Shown here in pieces: positions 1 to 5,308 of a stretch of 10,759 nt of DNA. Source of the DNA: Paracoccaceae bacterium (lineage in GTDB: Bacteria; Pseudomonadota; Alphaproteobacteria; Rhodobacterales; Rhodobacteraceae); the NCBI GenBank assembly GCA_007131945.1, contig SLPP01000051.1:1-10759 (forward strand), in the 5' to 3' direction. Made by a program: the position numbers and the translations under genes. Under the pieces are notes generated by a model. It made no database searches. It saw nothing but the letters and a program-made list of their open reading frames with translations, and had not been told where the DNA came from. Position 1 is the stretch's first letter, and each line of letters begins with the position of its first letter.

Positions 1-412
1 ACCGGAGCCACCAATGCCTCTGGATCGGGTCCGTTGGGGAGAGTTCCAGCACTGATCGAGCCAGGTCGATGACTTCAAGCCGCGAAAGGATGCCGCCGTC
101 CCGCTGGCGCTCCGGAACTCAAAGCCCATGTCCCGCTTCCTTCTGCACAGGCGATGCTGCCCGTTTCAAAAGAGCGCAAGTGAAAAACGGTACCTGAGCG
201 GTCAGTAACTGCCGCAAGTCCGAAGAATCCTCCGTTGGTTCCCGCTCGCCACTGCACGTCGCAGTCGCGCCACCATCAACCGCACCCGAACCCAAGCGTC
301 GGAAGAGGAGGCTGTTTGCAACCGTAACAAACAATCAACCACGAGTCAGCAACCAATCCGAGTTTTTCCGTGTACGTTCTTCCGTCCGTATCGCAGCCAG
401 GCTAATCGACGA

Positions 413-427
413 GGATGGCAGCCATCC
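413..427. promoter_or_regulatory. Perfect 7+1+7 palindrome, candidate operator
   Basis: GGATGGC-A-GCCATCC is a perfect inverted repeat with a one-base centre, 115 bases upstream of the GTG start at 543. A one-base centre suits a DNA-binding dimer better than an RNA hairpin. The regulator is unknown, and no -35/-10 pair is clear enough beside it to call a promoter. Function is inferred only from symmetry and position. Confidence 0.3.
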
Positions 428-530
428 GACAGAAACCGCGCAGACTGGACAAGCGCGCTTGTCGCTCCTAGGGTTGCCAGCGACTTGCGCGCAAGGTTCT
501 GCGCGCATGCCGTCGATCCGTGCCCCGGCT

Positions 531-535
531 GGAGG
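531..535 (+). promoter_or_regulatory. Shine-Dalgarno GGAGG that decides the start at 543
   Basis: GGAGG is followed by a 7-base spacer and GTG at 543-545. This is the best ribosome binding site near the 5' end of the gene. The in-frame alternatives, TTG 459 and ATG 507, lack a comparable site. Confidence 0.65.
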
Positions 536-542
536 AAATACG

Positions 543-1523
543 GTGACACGCCTGCAGATCGCCGCCCAGGGGGACCACCGCGAGAGGAGCGCGGCCGTCC
601 GTCTCGTCGCGCCTGCAAACAGTTGGACGGGGGCCGAGTTGCGCAGCTTGCCGTGTGGCGGCAGCATCCGGATCGAGGCGCAGAGCAACGGGCCGGTGCG
701 CCTGCTGATGACAGATGCAGACAGTTACGCCTCTTTTCCAGATGTGAAGGCCCCCCTGTTCGACCGGCGAATCGAATATTCGACTATTGCAGAAATATCC
801 TTGCCGCAGAGCGGTGACTACTATCTCATCGCGGACAATCGGAGGGGCGACAGCGCACGCGAGGTCTTGCTGGCGCTGCATGGGCGGTCGCATGATGTTC
901 ACGATGTGCTGCCCTTGACGCGACAGTTCGAGGAGCTTCGGCGACAGATGGATTCCGCCTTCGATCTGCGCGGCCTGGATCTTCAGCTCGCCGATCCGGG
1001 TCCGGAACTGCCGGCCATCACCGGCCGGCGACTGATTGTCGGACGCGACTTCATCCGTCGGGTCGAAGCCGAACTGCCCGATGAACGCGCGGCACGGGGC
1101 GCGATCCTGTTTGCCATCCTGCACGCCGTCGCCGCGGACTGGCTTGTCACGGAGACGGCGCCCGAACCCGCCGCGACAAGACACCTAGCCGCGGCATTGA
1201 TGGTCCTTTTCAACCAGATCGACGGCGCCCGGTCACAGGCAGCGCATTTCGCCGAGCGCTTGGCGACGGACAGCGCAGTGGCACCAGACAAGAAGGACCC
1301 GACGAATCCCTTTGCGGCCGCTGCTGCACGCTCGGTTCTGCACCGATTGAAGGATCCGCAAACGCTGTTGCGCGACATGCAGGGTTTTGTCCTGCCTCGG
1401 ATGCGTCCCGAGATGCTTGAACAGCTGCGCAGGCAGACGCCCGGCTGGGCCGATCCGCAAGCGGTCGACGCTGCGCTGGCGAGGCACTTCGGGACTCCGT
1501 CGAATGACAGGAACTCGAAGTGA
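543..1523 (+). CDS. Hypothetical protein, first gene of an adaptor module
   Basis: I do not recognise this protein family. The start chosen is GTG 543 because GGAGG sits 7 bases upstream. ATG 507 and TTG 459 are in-frame alternatives that add 12 or 28 residues. From GTG the product is 326 residues with no clear signal peptide; the TTG form adds a short hydrophobic stretch (SLLGLPATCA) that could be part of one. Residues about 18-115 are beta-rich and end in GDYYLIADNR, which resembles the C-terminal strands of jelly-roll domains found beside secreted peptidases. Residues about 125-315 are mostly helical. The segment AILFAILHAVAADWL (187-201) looks like the active-site helix of a zinc peptidase, but the HExxH motif is absent, leaving only H194. 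The last bases overlap the adaptor gene, so the two products probably act together at the envelope. That role is inferred from context alone. Confidence 0.72.
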   Translation: MTRLQIAAQGDHRERSAAVRLVAPANSWTGAELRSLPCGGSIRIEAQSNGPVRLLMTDADSYASFPDVKAPLFDRRIEYSTIAEISLPQSGDYYLIADNRRGDSAREVLLALHGRSHDVHDVLPLTRQFEELRRQMDSAFDLRGLDLQLADPGPELPAITGRRLIVGRDFIRRVEAELPDERAARGAILFAILHAVAADWLVTETAPEPAATRHLAAALMVLFNQIDGARSQAAHFAERLATDSAVAPDKKDPTNPFAAAAARSVLHRLKDPQTLLRDMQGFVLPRMRPEMLEQLRRQTPGWADPQAVDAALARHFGTPSNDRNSK

Positions 1524-2362
1524 TGCAGGCGCTTGACGCTCGCGTTCACCCGATCGCCCGAGCCGGTGCGCTGGTCATCGCGGCCGTCCTGCACGCGGGC
1601 ACTGCCGTCGCCGTGGAACAGCGGGTCCAGTGCGTGATCTATCCGTCGATGGAGATCCGACTGGCCAGTGCCACGGCAGGCCTTCTTTCCGAGGTGCCGG
1701 TCGAGCGTGGCCAAACGGTCCAGCAGGGAGAGATCGTGGCTCGGCTCGAATCCAGCGTGCAGGAAGTGGAGTTATCGATGGCGGAATTGCGCGCGGCTTC
1801 GAATATCGAGGTGGAGATCGCCCGCGCCCGGTCGGCGCTGACCGACTCGCGCGGGGCGCGCATCGAGGAACTCTACACCCGGCAGATCGCAACCGAGGCC
1901 CAGTACCAGGAGTTGCAGGCGGAACGCCGTCTGGTCGCGCTGGAAACCGAGCGGGCCAAGATGGAAGCCGAAACGGCGCAACTGGAAAGCGAGCGCGCCG
2001 AAAGACTGCTTGCATTGCGCAAGATCCGCAGTCCGGTCGATGGCGTCGTCGTCGAACGCCTTCTGGGCCCGGGTGAGTTCGTGCACCAGGACGCGCCCGT
2101 GCTTCACCTTGCGCAGATCGACCCCTTGCACGTCGAGGCGTTTCTGCCGACCTCGATGCTGCACGCGGTCGAAGTCGGCATGCAGGCGACGATCTTTCCG
2201 CAGGAGCCTGTCGGCGGCACCCATGCGGCAACAGTCGCGGTCGTCGATCAGGTCATCGATGCCGCCAGTTCGACTTTTGGCGTCAGATTGACACTGCCCA
2301 ATCCCGACGGGGCGATCAGGGCGGGCCTTCATTGCGAACTCACGATGCAACCTGCGCGCTGA
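1523..2362 (+). CDS. HlyD/RND-type periplasmic adaptor (membrane fusion protein)
   Basis: This is a secreted adaptor of the HlyD / RND membrane-fusion family, which bridges an inner-membrane pump to an outer-membrane channel. Residues 11-30 form a hydrophobic signal segment ending in AVA, so cleavage after A30 is likely. The first half of the lipoyl-like domain covers about 37-77 (ASATAGLLSEVPVERGQTV). A charged, Glu/Arg-rich helical hairpin follows at about 78-166. The second lipoyl half is about 168-200 (IRSPVDGVVVERLLGPGEFV), then a beta-barrel part to 279. At 279 residues it is short for the family, and its hairpin is short. ATG 1523 overlaps the previous stop by one base; GTG 1520 is an equally placed alternative, and AGGAA at 1509-1513 serves either. 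No pump or outer-membrane channel gene lies next to it, so its partner is unknown. The family call is firm; the cargo is not known. Confidence 0.88.
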   Translation: MQALDARVHPIARAGALVIAAVLHAGTAVAVEQRVQCVIYPSMEIRLASATAGLLSEVPVERGQTVQQGEIVARLESSVQEVELSMAELRAASNIEVEIARARSALTDSRGARIEELYTRQIATEAQYQELQAERRLVALETERAKMEAETAQLESERAERLLALRKIRSPVDGVVVERLLGPGEFVHQDAPVLHLAQIDPLHVEAFLPTSMLHAVEVGMQATIFPQEPVGGTHAATVAVVDQVIDAASSTFGVRLTLPNPDGAIRAGLHCELTMQPAR

Positions 2363-2856
2363 TTCACTCTTCAGTCGATTGCAACTGTGTACTTCAGACA
2401 AATGCAAACCGGCCTGAGTGATCCCGGGGATCGGGCGCCCCAGGCAGTGCCGAGCTGATGCCTCGTGGAAAGAGTGGCGATTTGGTCGAAATGGTCGTGG
2501 GCGGAGGAGGCGACGACGGCGAAGAGCGCCATGATCGCGCCCGCCGAGGGATCAAGGTCCGCGCGGTCCGCCAGCCGGACACGGGGTTCGCCTCTGCGCG
2601 TCTGCTCTTTTCGAGGATGATGGAGAAATCGAATTGGGCGAACCGCGACTTCACGCCTCGGCGGCGGCGTCGCATGACGGTTGTGCGAGGCTCGAGGCAT
2701 TGGAGGAGACGACTATCTTTGCGACGGTGTCTCTCCATGCCGGTAGCTGATTCACGCGCTGTGTCGAGCTTCCACTCGCAGGATGCGCCCTCGCAACCGC
2801 GAGCAAGGTTCCGCCTTGACCGCAGCAGCGCCGCGCGGCCGGGGCGGGATTGAGCC
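2363..2856. other. Intergenic stretch, no supported gene
   Basis: This is 494 bases without a convincing gene. A forward frame, ATG 2458 to stop 2853, ends 3 bases before the permease start. Its 131 residues are Arg-rich, contain runs such as RRRRR and match no domain I know, so I do not call it. A minus-strand frame across 2371-2700 has a protein-like patch (IMALFAVVASSAHDHF) but no recognisable family; it could be an eroded gene. Just after the adaptor stop there is an imperfect hairpin at 2412-2445. I see no clear promoter for the permease. Confidence 0.5.
2412..2445 (+). terminator. Possible weak hairpin terminator after the adaptor gene
   Basis: GCCTG (2412-2416) pairs with CAGGC (2441-2445), enclosing GATCCC-G-GGGATC (2420-2432) and the palindrome GGGCGCCC (2433-2440). 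It lies about 50 bases after the adaptor stop. No T-run follows, so it is not a canonical Rho-independent terminator, and the stem is interrupted. Confidence 0.2.
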
Positions 2857-4677
2857 ATGTCTCCGCTTGCCATGGTGCTGACCCTTCTGGTCGCGGCGGT
2901 GGTGATGTTCGCCATCAATCGCCCGCGCATGGACGTCGTCGCGGTCATCATGATGGTCGCCCTGCCGATCACCGGCGTGATCTCCGTGCCCGAGGCGCTG
3001 ATGGGGTTGTCGGACCCCAACATCGTGCTTATCGCCGCGCTCTTCGTCATCGGCGAGGCGCTGGTACGCACCGGTGTGGCGCAGCGGCTGGGCGACTGGC
3101 TCACAGCACGCGCGGGCGCCAACGAGGCGCGGCTGATCTTCCTGCTGATGGTGATCGTCGCGGGCGTGGGTTCGTTCATGTCCTCGACCGGGGTGGTGGC
3201 GATCTTCATTCCCATCGTGCTGCGCATCGCCCGCAAGGCACGGATTCCGGCCGGGCGGCTGATGATGCCACTTTCCGTTGCGGCGCTGATCAGCGGGATG
3301 ATGACGCTGATCGCGACCGCCCCCAACCTCGTCGTGCATGCCGAACTCATCCGCCAGGGGCACTCGGGCTTCACCTTCTTCAGCTTCACGCCGTTCGGCC
3401 TGCCGATCCTGGTTCTCGCCATTCTTTACATGCTCTTCGCGCGGCGGTTCCTCGCCCCCGGCATGCCCGAACCGGAACCCGAACGCGCGGCGCTCGCGCA
3501 CTGGGTGGAGGAATACGACCTCGCCGGGCGCGAGCGGCGGTTCCGGTTGCGCGCGGGCTCGCCCCTTGCCGGCAAGCGGCTCGATACGCTCGATCTGCGG
3601 GCGAGCGCGGGGATCGACATCATCGCCATCGAACGAGGTACGGGCTATCGCCGCAAGCTGATCCATCCGCGGGCCAGCACGGTTCTCGAACCGGGCGATA
3701 CCCTTCTTCTGAACCTGCGGGCCGGGAGCTTCGACGTCGACAGATGGGCCGAGGCGAACGCACTCGTCGAGCTTTCGCCGACGGGCCGCTGGTTCGCCGA
3801 CACCGCGCAGGAGGTCGGCATGGCGCAGCTGATCGTGCCGCCGACCTCGCGGCTGATCGGCCAGACGCTGACCGGGGCCCGGTTCCGCACCGCCTACGAT
3901 CTGGCGGTGATCGGCATGAAGCATGGCACGAAGCCGGTGCCCGCGCATGTGATCGAGGAACCGCTGCGCGCGGGCGACACGCTCCTCGCGGTTGGTCCGT
4001 GGCGGGCGATCCGCAAGCTGCAGGACGAGCGGCGCGACCTGGTGCTGCTCGACCTGCCCGCCGAGTCCGACGAGGCCGTACCCGCCCGTCGCCGCGCGCC
4101 GCTTGCCATTGGCGTGCTCGCGCTGGTGGTCCTGCTGATGGTCTGGGGCGTGGTGCCCAACGTCCAGGCCGCCCTCTTCGGCTGCCTGCTTCTCGGGCTC
4201 TTTCGCTGCATCGACATGGCCGGGGCCTATCGCTCGATCCATTGGCAGAGCCTGATCCTGATCGTCGGCATGCTGCCCTTCTCGTTGGCGCTGCAACGCA
4301 CGGGCGGCGTCGAGATCGCCGCGCAGGCGCTGCTCGATCTGGCCGGCGCCGCGTCGCCGCGGATGGTGCTGGCGGCAATCTTCGCCATGACGGCGGTGCT
4401 GAGCCTCTTCATCTCGAATACCGCGACGGCGGTGCTGATGGCACCGGTCGCGCTGGCCGTCGCGGCCGAACTCGACGCCTCGCCCTATCCCTTCGCCATG
4501 ACCGTCGCGCTCGCCGCATCGGCGGCGTTCATGACGCCGGTCTCCTCGCCGGTGAACACGCTCGTGGTTGGGCCGGGGAACTACCGCTTCACCGACTTCA
4601 TGCGGATCGGGGTGCCGTTCACGATCATCACCCTCCTCGCCACGGTGCTGCTGGTTCCGGTCATCCTGCCCTACTGA
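2857..4677 (+). CDS. SLC13 (DASS) family permease with two TrkA-C domains
   Basis: This 606-residue inner-membrane protein has the layout of bacterial SLC13/divalent anion-sodium symporter proteins with regulatory insertions: membrane half, two cytoplasmic RCK_C (TrkA-C) domains, membrane half. Membrane spans cover about 4-200 and 412-604. The RCK_C repeats are about 228-288 and 322-382; each ends in the typical LxxGDTLL (277-284 and 370-377). The second half carries the family SNT signature, ISNTATAVLMAP (519-530), and a re-entrant MTPVSSPVN (559-567). The matching first-half sites are SSTGVVAIFIP (109-119) and ATAPNLVV (153-160). Related proteins move sulfate, dicarboxylates or other anions with Na+; the substrate cannot be told from sequence. 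ATG 2857 has only a modest GGGA site 7 bases upstream; M6 at 2872 is an alternative. It appears to be a single-gene unit, with roughly 500-600 non-coding bases on each side. Confidence 0.9.
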   Translation: MSPLAMVLTLLVAAVVMFAINRPRMDVVAVIMMVALPITGVISVPEALMGLSDPNIVLIAALFVIGEALVRTGVAQRLGDWLTARAGANEARLIFLLMVIVAGVGSFMSSTGVVAIFIPIVLRIARKARIPAGRLMMPLSVAALISGMMTLIATAPNLVVHAELIRQGHSGFTFFSFTPFGLPILVLAILYMLFARRFLAPGMPEPEPERAALAHWVEEYDLAGRERRFRLRAGSPLAGKRLDTLDLRASAGIDIIAIERGTGYRRKLIHPRASTVLEPGDTLLLNLRAGSFDVDRWAEANALVELSPTGRWFADTAQEVGMAQLIVPPTSRLIGQTLTGARFRTAYDLAVIGMKHGTKPVPAHVIEEPLRAGDTLLAVGPWRAIRKLQDERRDLVLLDLPAESDEAVPARRRAPLAIGVLALVVLLMVWGVVPNVQAALFGCLLLGLFRCIDMAGAYRSIHWQSLILIVGMLPFSLALQRTGGVEIAAQALLDLAGAASPRMVLAAIFAMTAVLSLFISNTATAVLMAPVALAVAAELDASPYPFAMTVALAASAAFMTPVSSPVNTLVVGPGNYRFTDFMRIGVPFTIITLLATVLLVPVILPY

Positions 4678-4888
4678 TCGCCTTGCCACGCCGGCGCGAT
4701 ATCCGGCCAGAGGCGCGGGATCGCGCGGGTCGGCCATGGGGGGCGTGCACGATGCGCAGTTGGGCTCTCGACGGCAGAATCCGTTCCCGAATCGCGCGAT
4801 TCACCTCGAAAACGAAATGGCGCGACGCGATTCCGGCGAAAAGTGAAAAGAAGTGACGTTTCGGAGCGCCGGGACTTTCCGGAGTGCC

Positions 4889-4915
4889 TTGTGGCAGGCA
4901 TGCTGCCTTTATACA
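4889..4915 (+). promoter_or_regulatory. Possible sigma70-like promoter with internal dyad
   Basis: TTGTGG (4889-4894) and TATACA (4910-4915) are spaced by 15 bases, slightly short for a sigma70 promoter. Between them lies GGCAG-N5-CTGCC (4893-4907), an inverted repeat in the position where repressors or MerR-like activators often bind. The nearest downstream gene start is about 390 bases away. Confidence 0.3.
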
Positions 4916-5023
4916 GGATCTGGTGTTTCGGGCGGCCGGGGCGCGGCATTCTGCGCGCGGCTCTGCCGAACGTGTCACGCCGAACTGGCCGCATGGCGTT
5001 GCATTCGATCCGTCTCGGCGCGA

Positions 5024-5047
5024 CTCGGGCGGCGTATCGCCGCCGAG
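5024..5047 (+). repeat. Strong GC hairpin
   Basis: GGCGGCG (5028-5034), loop TAT, then CGCCGCC (5038-5044) form a perfect 7-bp stem. CTC (5024-5026) pairs with GAG (5045-5047) outside a single bulged G at 5027, giving a 10-bp stem. No T-run follows, so it is not a classical terminator. It could be a transcription or translation barrier in a leader, a small-RNA end, or a REP-like element. Confidence 0.45.
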
Positions 5048-5175
5048 CCAGGCGGAGCGGCCTAGGGTGGATTCGAGCTGGCGCGCTTCGGACGCACGCG
5101 CCCGATCCGCCGGTTTCCGGGCGGGCGGATCGCGGCCATGCTTTCGGCGCGGGCAGGCCGGAAGGCGACCTCTCC

Positions 5176-5189
5176 TTGACCCGGATCAA
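5176..5189 (+). promoter_or_regulatory. FNR/FnrL/CRP-type binding site
   Basis: The sequence TTGAC-CCGG-ATCAA differs from the FNR consensus TTGAT-N4-ATCAA at one base. The symmetry extends to CCTTGA-N6-TCAAGG (5174-5191). If an FNR-type activator binds at -41.5, transcription would start near 5224, leaving a leader of about 85 bases before ATG 5309; no strong -10 is visible (TATCGG at 5206 or TAGCCC at 5212 are weak). It implies induction of the downstream two-gene operon at low oxygen, or by a nitric-oxide-responsive relative such as DNR/NNR. The site is seen; the regulator is inferred. Confidence 0.65.
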
Positions 5190-5296
5190 GGCGGCGGCGA
5201 GCAGGTATCGGTAGCCCCGCCTTGCATCCGTTCCCGGGCGGCGACGCGCCGTCCGACAGGTCTCGCAGCCGCGACCCGTCGCAGGGCGCTCAAGAC

Positions 5297-5301
5297 AGGA
5301 G
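5297..5301 (+). promoter_or_regulatory. Shine-Dalgarno AGGAG that decides the start at 5309
   Basis: AGGAG lies 7 bases before ATG 5309. The frame is also open to an ATG at 5222, but the extra 29 residues are Ser/Arg/Pro-rich and lie before the conserved ATP-grasp start, so 5309 is preferred. Confidence 0.65.
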
Positions 5302-5308
5302 CCGGTCC

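Larger units (their letters stand above)
1..542. other. Left intergenic stretch, no supported gene
   Basis: I find no convincing gene here. Frame 1 is open from base 1 and stops at TGA 70-72, so the last 23 codons of a gene entering from the left are possible, but the residues are not recognisable. Minus-strand frames give only short, low-complexity peptides without ribosome binding sites. The frame of the following gene is open back to a stop at 195-197, but it has no ATG or GTG before base 507 and only a TTG at 459. The stretch is less GC-rich than most of the window (bases 301-360 are 50% GC), as expected for non-coding DNA. It also holds an imperfect dyad at 198-215 and a perfect palindrome at 413-427. 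Confidence 0.5.
4678..5308. other. Long intergenic stretch with regulatory elements
   Basis: There are 631 bases between the permease stop and the dikinase-like start. Several forward frames are open (for example ATG 4993 to 5214), but they are Arg/Ala-rich, lack good ribosome binding sites and match nothing I know. The stretch holds a promoter-like element at 4889-4915, a strong hairpin at 5024-5047 and an FNR-type box at 5176-5189. Its length leaves room for a long leader or an unannotated small RNA. Confidence 0.5.

Noticed and set aside
1..118. A minus-strand frame reading LSRLEVIDLARSVLEL near the left edge
   Set aside because: It looks protein-like but has no start codon or family match within the window, so it cannot be supported as a gene.
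2371..2700. A minus-strand frame with a protein-like patch (IMALFAVVASSAHDHF)
   Set aside because: No family is recognisable and there is no ribosome binding site; at most an eroded remnant.
2458..2853. A 131-codon forward frame ending 3 bases before the permease start
   Set aside because: It is Arg-rich with runs of Arg, has no good ribosome binding site and no recognisable domain; its tight spacing to the permease is not enough on its own.
2752..4737. A 661-codon minus-strand open frame opposite the SLC13 permease
   Set aside because: It is His/Arg/Asp-rich low-complexity sequence, while the forward strand encodes a clear permease.
4893..4907. GGCAG-N5-CTGCC followed by TTT as a terminator of the permease gene
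   Set aside because: The stem has only 5 pairs, the T-run is three bases, and it lies over 200 bases beyond the stop; a promoter-associated dyad fits better.
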